Positions 24,782 to 33,495 are shown, numbered from the stretch's first letter. The stretch is 64,000 bases of DNA from Herbidospora yilanensis (GCF_001570565.1 NZ_BBXE01000016.1:248001-312000); one strand, 5' to 3'. Numbers and translations: made by a program. The notes: generated by a model from the sequence alone, not told the origin.

Positions 24782-25437
24782 GCGGCGAGTAGTCGCCGTT
24801 CGGTCGTCGTCCATGCGGTGCTGATCAGCAGGTAGACGCCCGCCGCGAACGGCAGGAACGCGGCGGCGAGCACGGTCCCGTAGGGGAGCAGTTTCAACAG
24901 CCCGCTTCCGGGCATTTCAGGCGTCCCGATCACGAGTCGGGACGACTGCCACGCCACCAGTGCGATGAGCACCAGGAGGCCGACGAACACCAGGGCGGGC
25001 CCGCCGAACAACCCGGAATGGGCGATCACCGCCCCCAGGTGCTCACTCAGGGGCACCGACAACGCGCTGTGGGTCATCAGGACGTTCTGCTGCCCGGCGA
25101 TCACCGGGTGGGTGAACAGGTTGTAGAGCACGAACACGAACGGAGTCTGGGCCAGGCCCGTGCCGACGCCGGCGAACATCGAGGTGCCGGCGCCCGCGTA
25201 GAGGGACCGGACCTCCCTGGCCATGCGTTCCGGGTCCTTGGCGTGGCGTTTCTGGATCTTCGCCAGGTCGGGGGCCAGCTTCCGGCGGATGCGCTGGAGC
25301 TTCGCCTGGCGGATCCCGAGGGGAAGCAGGGCGAGCCGGACGAGCAGGGTCAGCAACACGATCGCCGGCGCGGCGCCGACGAGACCGGCCAGCGCCGCCG
25401 TGGCGTCGTAGGCCGGGCCCAAGATGAAGTCGAACAC
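24778..25437 (-). CDS. YidC/Oxa1-family membrane protein insertase (short paralogue)
   Basis: 219 residues, five likely membrane segments. YidC/Oxa1 pattern: an opening helix FDFILGPAYDATAALAGLVG, the positively charged cytoplasmic hairpin with RQAKLQRIRRKLAPDLAKIQ, and later hydrophobic segments around QTPFVFVLYNLF. The hairpin contains the family's Lys/Arg-rich region. It is much shorter than the housekeeping YidC near oriC and so is probably a second, specialised insertase. It lies downstream of DUF6412 and a small hydrophobic gene in one apparent operon. Confidence 0.85.
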   Translation of the reverse strand: MFDFILGPAYDATAALAGLVGAAPAIVLLTLLVRLALLPLGIRQAKLQRIRRKLAPDLAKIQKRHAKDPERMAREVRSLYAGAGTSMFAGVGTGLAQTPFVFVLYNLFTHPVIAGQQNVLMTHSALSVPLSEHLGAVIAHSGLFGGPALVFVGLLVLIALVAWQSSRLVIGTPEMPGSGLLKLLPYGTVLAAAFLPFAAGVYLLISTAWTTTERRLLAA

Positions 25438-25499
25438 GATTCAGGAACCTTTCGTCAGTTTTCAGACACGACGAAGGCGCCCTTGCCGATCAATGGCGA

Positions 25500-25733
25500 T
25501 CAGCGGGGCGCCGGGTTTCCTGTTGGTGCTCTCGACCGTGTTCGGCCTGGTGAATTCGGGTGGCGGAGCCGTACCAGAACGGCTTCGACTCCCGCGCCGA
25601 GCGGCGCCTGCGCGGCGCGGGGCGCCGCGGACAGCAGCCGCAGCGCCCACGCGACGAGCAGCAGGCCCAGCACGGCGAGGAACGCGATGCCACCGGGCAT
25701 CGCGAGCACGCCGAGCAGGGCCTGGACGAACAT
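25500..25733 (-). CDS. DUF6412 small membrane protein
   Basis: 77 residues. A single N-terminal hydrophobic segment (MPGGIAFLAVLGLLLVAWAL) and a basic, disordered tail. It resembles the DUF6412 proteins found next to a YidC paralogue in Streptomyces and relatives. No function is known. It starts three bases after the stop of the preceding small gene and ends 62 bases before YidC. Assignment rests on context and size. Confidence 0.7.
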   Translation of the reverse strand: MFVQALLGVLAMPGGIAFLAVLGLLLVAWALRLLSAAPRAAQAPLGAGVEAVLVRLRHPNSPGRTRSRAPTGNPAPR

Positions 25734-25736
25734 GTG

Positions 25737-25898
25737 TTACTTCTTGCCCACCAACGTGATCACACCGACCACGACCGCCGCGATCAGCGCGACGACAAGG
25801 AGGAACTTCAGCGTCGCGAAGAGCGCGGGGATGACGAATCCGATCACCAGCCAGATGGCGAGGAAGATCCCCACGACCGCAAGAACAGTACGGGTCAT
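25737..25898 (-). CDS. Small conserved-type hydrophobic protein
   Basis: 53 residues, below usual length cut-offs. After MTRT two adjacent hydrophobic segments run VLAVVGIFLAIWLVIGFV and LLVVALIAAVVVGVITLV, ending GKK. It is first in an apparent operon with DUF6412 and YidC, three bases before DUF6412. A YidC client or a membrane-curvature protein is possible, but not shown. Divergent from the response-regulator gene across about 50 bases. Confidence 0.68.
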   Translation of the reverse strand: MTRTVLAVVGIFLAIWLVIGFVIPALFATLKFLLVVALIAAVVVGVITLVGKK

Positions 25899-25949
25899 GG
25901 CCAACAAACTACGCGTTCGGCGATCGCCGTGCGACCTAGTCTTTGGAGC

Positions 25950-26588
25950 GTGACCGTCATTCTCGTGGTCGACGACGACCCCGCCGTGGCCGAGGTCGTC
26001 GCGCGTTATCTCGAACGCGACGGACACGAGGTCAGGCGTGATCCCGTGGAGCTCACCGGCCCGCCCGACCTGCTCATCCTGGACATGAACCGGCTCGCCG
26101 TCGGCCACGAGCTGCGCGCCCGCTGGCCGGTCCCCGTGATCGTCCTCGGCGAGGCCATCGACCTGGTCGACCTCGACGCCGACGCCGACGACTACGTGAC
26201 CAAGCCCTTCAGCCCCCGCGAACTGGCCCTGCGCGTCGCCGCGGTGCTCCGCAGAGCCCGTGGATCGATCGTCCCGGCCGGAACCGGGGTGCTCCGCGAC
26301 GCCGACCTCGTGGTCGACGTCGGAGCCCGCCACGTGCGTCTGGGCGACGCGGAGGTGACCCTGACCGCCCGCGAGTTCGACCTGCTCGTCTACCTGCTGC
26401 GCAACCCCCGCCAGGCGTTCAGCCGCACCGACCTGCTCGACCGCGTCTGGGGCTGGGCCTTCGGCGACTCCTCGACGGTGACCGTGCACGTGCGCCGGCT
26501 CAGGGAGAAGATCGAACGCGACCCGACCGACCCCGGCCGCATCATCACCGTCTGGGGGGTCGGCTACCGCTACGAACCCATGTCGTGA
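25950..26588 (+). CDS. OmpR-family response regulator with shortened receiver domain
   Basis: 212 residues starting GTG 25950; TAGTCT at 25937-25942 is seven bases upstream, consistent with a leaderless mRNA. The receiver (about 2-100) has the acidic pair in VVDDDPA, a phosphorylatable Asp in LLILDMN and Lys in DDYVTKPFS. It is about 15-20 residues short, losing most of helix 2 and the usual DG-rich loop after the Asp, and the conserved Thr/Ser is Gly (PVIVLGEA). The winged-helix DNA-binding domain is complete (LTAREFDLLVYLLRNP, VTVHVRRLREKIE, GVGYRYEP). No kinase is adjacent. Confidence 0.88.
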   Translation: MTVILVVDDDPAVAEVVARYLERDGHEVRRDPVELTGPPDLLILDMNRLAVGHELRARWPVPVIVLGEAIDLVDLDADADDYVTKPFSPRELALRVAAVLRRARGSIVPAGTGVLRDADLVVDVGARHVRLGDAEVTLTAREFDLLVYLLRNPRQAFSRTDLLDRVWGWAFGDSSTVTVHVRRLREKIERDPTDPGRIITVWGVGYRYEPMS

Positions 26589-26959
26589 CCGATGGAGAAG
26601 GCCTCCGTGATCGCCCGGAACGTCGGGCACGGCCAGCGCCACATGCAACTCCGGCAGCGCAGGATCGGATGGGCCGTGTCACTCGTGATGCCGCCCGCGT
26701 CGCGCGGCTGGTGGAGATCGATCAACCGCAGCGACAACTCGGAAAAGGCCAGCAGATCGTCGCGCGAGGCTTCCAGGAAGTCGAGGTCGGTCGAGGCGAG
26801 CCGGGTCTTGATCGGTACGAAGCCCTCACGGTTGAGCAGAAACCGCAGAGGTCTGACCGCGTCACGCCATGAACTCGCCTTGTCGGTGCGGATCTGGATG
26901 ACTTCCAGCCGCTCACGAAGCCGACGTCTCTGTGGATCTTCAGGAAGTTCCGTGTTCAT
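26570..26959 (-). CDS. Conserved-type hypothetical protein
   Basis: 129 residues from the ATG at 26959; GAGGAG lies about eight bases upstream. The body is mixed charged (RRRLRERLEVIQIRTDKASS) and the end is Cys/Trp-rich (ILRCRSCMWRWPCPTFRAIT). I do not recognise the family. The CxxC in the tail could bind metal. The end overlaps the convergent response-regulator gene by 19 bases. Divergent from the STAS gene. Confidence 0.55.
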   Translation of the reverse strand: MNTELPEDPQRRRLRERLEVIQIRTDKASSWRDAVRPLRFLLNREGFVPIKTRLASTDLDFLEASRDDLLAFSELSLRLIDLHQPRDAGGITSDTAHPILRCRSCMWRWPCPTFRAITEAFSIGHDMGS

Positions 26960-27123
26960 GAGCGCCGCTCCTCCTTCGGCTCCGGCGGGAGCCGGTTCCA
27001 TAGCGTCAAGCTTCGCGCACTCTGCGTTTACATGGGACCGAAATCGGGGACAAAGGGCGGACGACTCTTCGGTAATCCCAGAGGAACGTGACCCAGCGCC
27101 CGACCGGCGCTAGTGTGCGCGCT

Positions 27124-27471
27124 GTGGAGCTCAAAGTCTCGACTCGATCGCATGCGGGTCACGCTGTGATGGCCGTAATCGGAGAAATCGACCTCTATAC
27201 CGCGCCTCGCCTGCAGTCGGAGTTCACCCGAGTGCTCGAAGAGACCGCGCTTGACCGGGTCGTCATCGACATGTCCGGCGTGGAGTTCTGTGACTCCACC
27301 GGCATGAACGTGCTGCTGTCCGCTCTCAAGCGGCTCAAGGAACGCGGCGGCGTGCTGGAGGTGGCCGCGCCACGTCCGGCGGTCCGCAAGATCCTTCAGG
27401 TGACCGGTCTCGACTCGGTGTTCACCGTGCACGAGAGCGTGCCCGCGGAGCTGGCCAACCCGACCGGATGA
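27124..27471 (+). CDS. STAS-domain anti-sigma factor antagonist
   Basis: 115 residues, a single STAS domain. GEIDLYTAPRLQSEF and the phosphorylation loop DMSGVEFCDSTGMNVL are typical of RsbV/SpoIIAA antagonists, with Ser in the DST motif. It would bind an anti-sigma kinase when unphosphorylated. GTG 27124 is preferred: TAGTGT at 27111-27116 ends seven bases before it, a leaderless layout. The stop overlaps the GT2 start (ATGA). Confidence 0.88.
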   Translation: MELKVSTRSHAGHAVMAVIGEIDLYTAPRLQSEFTRVLEETALDRVVIDMSGVEFCDSTGMNVLLSALKRLKERGGVLEVAAPRPAVRKILQVTGLDSVFTVHESVPAELANPTG

Positions 27472-28217
27472 GCAACCTTTCCCCCCGCTCGGACACCGCG
27501 GTCGTCATCCCGGCCAAAGACGAGGGCGACCGCATCGCCTCGACGGTCACCGCCGCTCTCCGCCTGCCCGGCGTCTCGCTCGTCCTCGTGGTCGACGACG
27601 GCTCGTCGGACGAGACGGGACGGGCGGCGCGGGCCGCCGGCGCCCGTGTCGTGCGCCACAGCCGCAACCGGGGCAAGGCCGCGGCCATGGAAAGCGGCGC
27701 CGAGGCCGTGCGGCTGCTCGACGAAGACTGCCACCTGCTCTTCCTCGACGCCGACCTCGGTGAGACGGCCGCCGCGGCGGCCCCCCTGATCGCGCCCGTT
27801 CGCGACGGCACGGCCGACATGACCATCGCGACCTTCGCCACCCGGGTGAAGCTCGGCGGGCACGGCGTCGTGGTGCGGGTCGCCCGCGACGGCATCAAAC
27901 GGCTGACCGGGTTCGACCCGGCACAACCCCTCAACGGACAACGTTGCCTGACCCGCGCGGCCTTCGACGCGGCCCGGCCGCTGGCGGCGGGGTTCGGCGT
28001 GGAGACCGGGCTGACGATCGACCTCGTCCGGAAGGGGTTCCGGGTGGTCGAGGTCGAGGTGGAGATGGCCCACCGGGCCACCGGCACCGACTGGCGTGCC
28101 CAGTTGCACCGGGCCAAGCAACTGCGAGATGTGTCGCGGGCGCTGGCGGCCCGGGAGCCCACCGTGGTCAAGGCGATGGAGACGATCGAGAACTTCCGGC
28201 CACAGACTCGTCCTTAG
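27468..28217 (+). CDS. Family 2 glycosyltransferase
   Basis: 249 residues, GT-A fold, no membrane helices. AVVIPAKDEGDRI (nucleotide binding), VVDDGSSDETGR, and the metal-binding DAD in LLFLDADLGE are all present. GTDWRAQLHRAKQLRDV lies near the end. GT2 enzymes transfer sugars from nucleotide donors to lipids or polymers; this resembles dolichyl- or polyprenyl-phosphate-sugar synthases in overall size. That fits the polyprenol-using GT-C enzymes downstream. Acceptor unknown. Overlaps the STAS gene by four bases. Confidence 0.85.
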   Translation: MSNLSPRSDTAVVIPAKDEGDRIASTVTAALRLPGVSLVLVVDDGSSDETGRAARAAGARVVRHSRNRGKAAAMESGAEAVRLLDEDCHLLFLDADLGETAAAAAPLIAPVRDGTADMTIATFATRVKLGGHGVVVRVARDGIKRLTGFDPAQPLNGQRCLTRAAFDAARPLAAGFGVETGLTIDLVRKGFRVVEVEVEMAHRATGTDWRAQLHRAKQLRDVSRALAAREPTVVKAMETIENFRPQTRP

Positions 28218-28463
28218 GGCTTGTTCATGCGGGCTGTGACGGCCTCTGTCCGCGAGATGCGGGGCCGAGTTCGGATCGGGCGATGACGCCGAGGAGGATC
28301 AGCGGGCGCTTGCGCGCCCGAAATTTCGGTGTATCGGCACCTGAATGACCCGCCTGCAGATGGGCGGCCGTCTCGGGCGGCGAGGTTTCCACAGGCCTGG
28401 AGTTGTCCACAGGCTGCCCGTCGGCAGGGTTGACGCACGGGGTGCGCCTCTAGGCTTCTCGGC
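28218..28463. other. Intergenic region with two DnaA-box-like sites
   Basis: No gene is seen. TTTCCACA at 28386-28393 and TTGTCCACA at 28403-28411 match the actinomycete DnaA box in the same orientation, ten bases apart. TTGACG (28430-28435) with TAGGCT (28451-28456) may be the promoter of the next gene, giving a leaderless start. Two boxes are too few for an origin; they may regulate the gene. Confidence 0.4.
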
Positions 28464-29840
28464 GTGGAGCGTGTGGCTGCGGGCAGGCTGGCCGTCGGGT
28501 GTGTGGCGGCGGCCCTTGGGCTGACGGTGCTGCTGGCCCTGCTGGGGCCGTCGGCGCTGCAGCCCCGGCTGACCGGAGCCGGGTGGGTGCCCTTCTTCGT
28601 CGACGCGGGGCTGCCCGGGTGGACGGCCATCGGGCTGGCGGCGGCGGTGGTCGTCGTGGGGACGGCCGGGGTGCTGCTGGGGCTCTACGGCGCTCCTTCG
28701 TTGCGGGTGCTGCGGTGGCTGGGGGTCGCCGCCGTCCTGCTGCTCGCCTTCCTGCCGCCGATCGGGTCGTCCGACCATCTGAACTACGCCGCCTACGGCC
28801 GGCTCGTGACTTTGGGGCATGACCCTTATTCGGTCACGCCCGACCGATTCCCCGCCGACCCCGTGCTCGGGGCGGTCGAGGAGTGGGCCGCCACGCCGAG
28901 CGTCTACGGGCCGGTGACGACCGGTGTGCAGGCGTTCGCCAGTTTCGTCGGCGGCGACTCGGTGCGGCTGACCGTGTTCGTGATGGCGCTCGTCAACGCC
29001 GCCGCCTTCCTCGCCGTCGCGTGGATGCTGGGGTCGCGGGGAGTGGTCCTGTGGACGGCCAATCCGCTGGTCGTCTACCACCTGGTCGCCGGCGTGCACG
29101 CCGACACGCTCGCCATCGCCTTGGTGGTCGCCGCGCTGGTCACCCGGTTCAAGGGTGTGTTCCTCGGCCTGGGGGTCGCGGCCAAGGTGACCGTCGGGGT
29201 GGTCGCGCTCGGCGTCGCCTGGGAGTCGCGGCGGAACCTGGGCCGCTTGGCGCTGGTGACCGCGACCGCGCTGGCGGTGTCCGGGGTGGCCTACTGGCTC
29301 GCGGGGGCACGCTCGTTCGACCAGGTCTTCAACGCCAGCAAGATGGTCTCGCTCGCCACGCCGTGGAGTGTGGTGAAGGCAGGGCTCCAGACGGCGGTCG
29401 GGCCGGGTTCCTACCAGGTCTGGATTCAGGCCGGCTCGCTGATCCTGTTCGCCGTGCTCGCCGCGTTGCTGCTGCGCGCGCTCGCGCCGCTCGACGCGCC
29501 ACGGGTCGCGGTGGCGCTGGCGGTGGCCTGGTTGTTCTCGGCCGCCTACGCGCTGCCCTGGTATGACGGGCTCGCGTTCGCGCTGCTCGCGCTCGTGCCG
29601 AGGTCGTGGCTCGACTACGTCATGGTCGCCCGGATCTCGCTGCTGTCGCTGGCCTACCTGCCCGCGCGGCAGTTCGACCAGCCCACCGGGTCGGAGTGGC
29701 TGGTGGACGTGGTCAGGTCTCAGGTCGTTCCGTGGCTGCTGCTGGGAGTGGTGGTGTTTCTGCTCGTACGACTGCCGCGAGTGTCAGCGGTACGGCCACT
29801 GTCAGTGCCATCGCCGGAATCGCGATCCCCGAGTCGTTGA
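28464..29840 (+). CDS. Polyprenol-phosphomannose-dependent mannosyltransferase-like membrane protein (MptB type)
   Basis: 458 residues with about twelve membrane helices, GT-C fold. The first outer loop contains GSSDHLNYAAYGRLVTLGHD, whose Asp resembles the catalytic region of MptA/MptB-type alpha-1,6-mannosyltransferases. Later signs: ATPSVYGPVTTGVQAF and PLVVYHLVAGVHAD. It probably uses polyprenyl-phosphate mannose outside the membrane to build a lipomannan-like or wall glycan; exact product is not known. The last 128 bases overlap the convergent gene ending at 29713, an unusually long overlap. Confidence 0.82.
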   Translation: MERVAAGRLAVGCVAAALGLTVLLALLGPSALQPRLTGAGWVPFFVDAGLPGWTAIGLAAAVVVVGTAGVLLGLYGAPSLRVLRWLGVAAVLLLAFLPPIGSSDHLNYAAYGRLVTLGHDPYSVTPDRFPADPVLGAVEEWAATPSVYGPVTTGVQAFASFVGGDSVRLTVFVMALVNAAAFLAVAWMLGSRGVVLWTANPLVVYHLVAGVHADTLAIALVVAALVTRFKGVFLGLGVAAKVTVGVVALGVAWESRRNLGRLALVTATALAVSGVAYWLAGARSFDQVFNASKMVSLATPWSVVKAGLQTAVGPGSYQVWIQAGSLILFAVLAALLLRALAPLDAPRVAVALAVAWLFSAAYALPWYDGLAFALLALVPRSWLDYVMVARISLLSLAYLPARQFDQPTGSEWLVDVVRSQVVPWLLLGVVVFLLVRLPRVSAVRPLSVPSPESRSPSR

Positions 29841-31803
29841 TCAGGAATCCGACGAACGCCGCCGTCAGCGCGCCGATCAACCCGGCCCGCAACTCCGGGG
29901 CCTGCTCATAGGCCACGCTCAGCGCGGCGACCTTCATCTGGCGCGGCCGGGCCAGCACGAGGAACAGGAACGCCACCGCGACCAGCGAGAGCAGGGTCAG
30001 CGGCCAGTTCCCCAGCGTGCCGAGCATCGCGCCGAGCTTGCGCGCCAGCACCCCGCCGGCCTCGCCGTCGATGACCTGCTGGACGAACGCGCCCAGGTGG
30101 GTGCGCTGCTCGGGTGGACGCGACCAGTCGGCCAGCGCGATGACCGCGATGAACGCGGCGCCCCCCACGGCGATCAGGGCCAGCCGGGTCACCGACACCC
30201 GCAGGCCCGCCAGGAGCAGCAGGAACACCGCGAAACCGAGCACGAACGACGGCACCCCGCCGAAGTCGGCCCCCCACGAGGGCCAGCCGTCGGCGGCGAT
30301 GGCGAGCAGGCCGTACAGGAGGCAGAAGGCGAAGGCGAGCGCACGACGGCGGATGAAGTGCGCGGCGGCGGCCAGGAACAGGATCGTGCCGGTCGAGTAG
30401 ACCGCGAACGCCATGTTGCCGAAGCCGTAGAACCGGCCTCCGGTGACCGGCTCGTAGCCCGTGACCGCGTTGACCTGCAGATGAGAGCCCGTCATGACGT
30501 CGAGCAGCAGCGCGGCCGACGACACCCCGGCGACGACGCCCAGCGGCCCGAGCACGTCGCGCCGCCACGGCCCGGCGAACGCGACGCCCGCGATGAGGAG
30601 GGCGAAGCCGAGGATCGTGCCGATCAGCGCGGGCATCGGATGCGCGACGCTCCACCACGGCACGAGTTGCGCCAGGAACGTCGAGATCGGCACCGCGCCG
30701 CTGACGACGCCGACGATCATCATGGCCCGTCCGGCGGCGACGACCTGGCGGCGCATGATCACCGACGCGATGGCGTAGAAGAGGACCTGGATCATGACCA
30801 GCGCGAAGAAGAACGGCTCCCGCACGTCCCTGAGAACCTGGCTGGCGAGATCGTCGTCGGCCAGGGCCCGAGGGTCGGCCGGTTGGCTCGTCGAGGTCCA
30901 GGCGCGGCCCACGACGCCGTCGGGGACGGGCAGGCCGAGGGAGGTCAGGGCGGTCGCGGTCAGGTCGGTGATGGTGACCAGGCCGACCTGACGGGTCGAC
31001 GACGCGGTCAGCAGGCCCGTCCCGAACGCGGGCCCACTGGCCATGGCGACGTGCAGATGGGCGCCGGCGCGGGCGTCCGAGACGCCTCCGACCAGGACCG
31101 TGGCCCCTTGAGGGACCTTGGCGAGGATCGCCCCGACGGTCGTGTCGGCGGCGGCGACGGCCTGGTCTCTTCCCCGGTCGCTCATGCCGCCGGCGAGCCA
31201 GGCGTCGGAGATCTCCGGGGCCTCGGTGACGATGAGCTGGTAGCCGCTGGGGTCGAGATCGGCGATGCTCTCGAAGTAACTGGTGGTGTTCCCGGACAGG
31301 TCGGCCGCGGCCAGCAGTGCCCCCGGGCCCACGGCGACGGTCGTGCCGCCCGCGTCCTTGACCGCCTGTCCGAGGCTGCCGATCCGGGCCTGGAACGACG
31401 ACTGGCTTTGAAGGTCGACGAGCGCCTGCCAGTCGGGCACGGTGGCGCCCCTGGGCCGGACGGGCGGCTCGCACCCCGGGGAGGCGGCCCGCTGCCCGGC
31501 CGAGACGGTCAGCCAACCGGCGACGGGGCACGTGATGCCCCGGCCTTCGAGCGGCACCGCGCGGGTCGACAACGAGGCGTCTCCGGCGCTCTCGGCGAGT
31601 TTCCACAGGTGGGGCGTGCGCGAAGGGCTGAGGTCGGCCCACTCCAGCCCCGGAACACCGATGATCACCACCTGGCCCCGGGGAGCCGCGGACGCGGTTC
31701 CCGGCAGGCAGAAGACTCCGGCCAGGACGGCGATCAGCAGCCCCCAGACGGTCGTGCGGATCCGCGCTCCCCGTGCGGCCTCGGTCGTGGCGGGTCTGTG
31801 CAC
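29713..31803 (-). CDS. Integral membrane protein with alkaline-phosphatase-like extracellular domain
   Basis: 696 residues. A signal or first helix (about 17-40) is followed by an extracellular domain whose opening VVIIGVPGLEWADLSPSRTP resembles the alkaline-phosphatase/sulfatase fold. The C-terminal half has about ten membrane helices, including YGFGNMAFAVYSTG and INDSGIAIPAMALTVAVPLT. Similar proteins are common in actinobacteria, without an assigned reaction. The C terminus is encoded opposite the end of the MptB-like gene. Overlap and neighbours suggest a cell-envelope lipid or glycan role, by inference only. Confidence 0.78.
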   Translation of the reverse strand: MHRPATTEAARGARIRTTVWGLLIAVLAGVFCLPGTASAAPRGQVVIIGVPGLEWADLSPSRTPHLWKLAESAGDASLSTRAVPLEGRGITCPVAGWLTVSAGQRAASPGCEPPVRPRGATVPDWQALVDLQSQSSFQARIGSLGQAVKDAGGTTVAVGPGALLAAADLSGNTTSYFESIADLDPSGYQLIVTEAPEISDAWLAGGMSDRGRDQAVAAADTTVGAILAKVPQGATVLVGGVSDARAGAHLHVAMASGPAFGTGLLTASSTRQVGLVTITDLTATALTSLGLPVPDGVVGRAWTSTSQPADPRALADDDLASQVLRDVREPFFFALVMIQVLFYAIASVIMRRQVVAAGRAMMIVGVVSGAVPISTFLAQLVPWWSVAHPMPALIGTILGFALLIAGVAFAGPWRRDVLGPLGVVAGVSSAALLLDVMTGSHLQVNAVTGYEPVTGGRFYGFGNMAFAVYSTGTILFLAAAAHFIRRRALAFAFCLLYGLLAIAADGWPSWGADFGGVPSFVLGFAVFLLLLAGLRVSVTRLALIAVGGAAFIAVIALADWSRPPEQRTHLGAFVQQVIDGEAGGVLARKLGAMLGTLGNWPLTLLSLVAVAFLFLVLARPRQMKVAALSVAYEQAPELRAGLIGALTAAFVGFLINDSGIAIPAMALTVAVPLTLAAVVRAETPPLPAAATERPET

Positions 31804-31856
31804 GGGGTCTCCTTCCCTGCGGTCCGTCGGCGGGCTAAACGGTAGCCTGCCTCGTC

Positions 31857-33014
31857 GTGGGAAGCGTTGCGCGGAGTCGGACGACCTGGTGGCCGCTGGC
31901 GGGAGTGCTGCTGGTGCTGGCCGCGGCCGCGCCGCTCGTGCACTACTGGCTGACCAACCCCGATGACCAGAGGCTCGTCGATCTCGACGTCTACCGGCTC
32001 GGCGGGCAGGCGCTCCTCGACGGGCTTCCCGTCTATGGCGTGGTCACGCCGGCGCCGCAACTGCTTCCGTTCACCTATCCGCCGATTTCGGCCATGCTCG
32101 CGGTGCCGCTCGCGTTGATGCCGTGGCCGGTGTTGCAGTGGGTCTGGACGGCGGCCATCGTCGCGACGCTCGTGGCGGTCGTCTGGGTGGCCTTTCCCGA
32201 GCAGCGGAAATGGCTGCCGCTGGTCACGATCGCATGCCTTTACCTGATGCCGATCCGCGACCAGATCAGGTTCGGTCAGGTCGATCTGTTCCTCGTCGCG
32301 TTGTGCCTGTTCGACGTCGTCGTCAAACGGCCCTGGTGGCCGCGCGGGATTCTCATCGGCATCGCGACGGCGGTGAAGCTCACGCCGGGCGTGTTTCTCA
32401 TCCTCCTGCTGCTGGTGGCGTGGCGGAAGCCGTACCGGAATGAGGAAATGAAAACGTTCCTCACGGCATCGGGAACGGCGGCCCTTCTCACGGTCATTCC
32501 GTTTCTCGTGATTCCGCAGGACGCGGTCGACTTCTGGTTCGGGGCGCTGCTCGATTCGGAAAGGCTCGGGGCCAATACGGCGACCACGAATCAGTCGATG
32601 CGGGGCATGCTGCTGCGGCTCTACTGGCCCGACGCGCTGACCACCGTGCTCTGGCTCGCCGCCGTCGCCTTTATCGGGTGGTACGGCTTCCGCGCCGCCC
32701 GCCGCCATTACCTCGGCGGCGACGTTCTCACCGCGACGGCGCTCACCGGGTTGATGGCGGTGCTGCTTTCGCCGGTGGCCTGGATTCACCATCTCGCCTG
32801 GATCGTGGTCGTGCTGGCCGCGCTTCCCGGATTCAGGCGGCGGTCGGCCACCTGGGTCTATTACGTGCTGCCGATCCCATGGTGGGGGGCCTACATCAAG
32901 ATGTGGGAGATCCCCGTGTTGTCGCCGGCGCTGGGGAAGATCGTGCAGAACGCCTTCGGGTTGGGAGCGATGGCGCTGGTGTTCGTCCTTGCCCGAAGCC
33001 GGGCGAAATCGTGA
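31857..33014 (+). CDS. GT87/DUF2029 alpha-mannosyltransferase-like membrane protein
   Basis: 385 residues, GT-C fold with about ten helices. RLVDLDVYRLGGQALLDG supplies the conserved Asp of GT87, and PFTYPPISAMLAVPLALMP, IRFGQVDLFLVALCL, TAVKLTPGVFLI and PVAWIHHLAWIV match the family. GT87 includes PimE and the arabinan-mannan capping enzymes, which use polyprenyl-phosphate mannose. Which glycan this builds is unknown. TAGCCT at 31843-31848 lies eight bases before the GTG, a leaderless layout. Divergent from the phosphatase-like gene. Confidence 0.88.
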   Translation: MGSVARSRTTWWPLAGVLLVLAAAAPLVHYWLTNPDDQRLVDLDVYRLGGQALLDGLPVYGVVTPAPQLLPFTYPPISAMLAVPLALMPWPVLQWVWTAAIVATLVAVVWVAFPEQRKWLPLVTIACLYLMPIRDQIRFGQVDLFLVALCLFDVVVKRPWWPRGILIGIATAVKLTPGVFLILLLLVAWRKPYRNEEMKTFLTASGTAALLTVIPFLVIPQDAVDFWFGALLDSERLGANTATTNQSMRGMLLRLYWPDALTTVLWLAAVAFIGWYGFRAARRHYLGGDVLTATALTGLMAVLLSPVAWIHHLAWIVVVLAALPGFRRRSATWVYYVLPIPWWGAYIKMWEIPVLSPALGKIVQNAFGLGAMALVFVLARSRAKS

Positions 33015-33036
33015 CCGCGCCATTACGCTCGGTCGC

Positions 33037-33495
33037 GTGCTGGTTACCGCTTTCGTGATCGTCGGGCTGCTCGCCGGGTTCACCGGGGTCGTCATCGGGC
33101 TCTACTCGCTGCGCAACGCGCGGGCCGCCGTCCAAGACTGTCTCGACGTGCTGGCCAGGCGGGCGGCGGTCGAGGGGGTCGTCGACACCAAGGCGATCCG
33201 CGACGTCGCCGTGTTCCGCTACGACGCCCTGGAGGAGATGACGGGCCGGTTGTCGTTCTCGGTCGCGCTGATCAACGGGCTGGGCGACGGGATCGTGCTC
33301 ACGTCGATCAACGGGCGGACCGAAACCCGCACCTACGTCAGGGCACTAAGGGGAGGCAAGGGGCTCCAGCCCCTCTCTCCCGAAGAGGAGCAGGCCGTGC
33401 GGGCCGCGCGGCTCGGGCTGGGGCCCGAAGTCGAGGCGGCCGACGGTGACCTGCTGCGACCCGCCGGAGGGCTCTGGAGCAACTCCGCCCGCTGA
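33037..33495 (+). CDS. DUF4446 membrane protein
   Basis: 152 residues. The GTG at 33037 is chosen because TACGCT at 33024-33029 ends seven bases before it; the open frame starts 48 bases earlier. One N-terminal membrane helix (FVIVGLLAGFTGVVIGLYSL) precedes a soluble domain with DVAVFRYDALEEMTGRLSFS and a C-terminal LSPEEEQAVRAAR, both typical of DUF4446. Function unknown. Its position just before pheA and serS is a conserved actinobacterial arrangement as far as I can recall. Confidence 0.85.
   Translation: MLVTAFVIVGLLAGFTGVVIGLYSLRNARAAVQDCLDVLARRAAVEGVVDTKAIRDVAVFRYDALEEMTGRLSFSVALINGLGDGIVLTSINGRTETRTYVRALRGGKGLQPLSPEEEQAVRAARLGLGPEVEAADGDLLRPAGGLWSNSAR

Noticed and set aside
28386-28411. 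Replication origin
   Set aside because: Only two DnaA boxes and no dnaA, dnaN or AT-rich region; not an origin.
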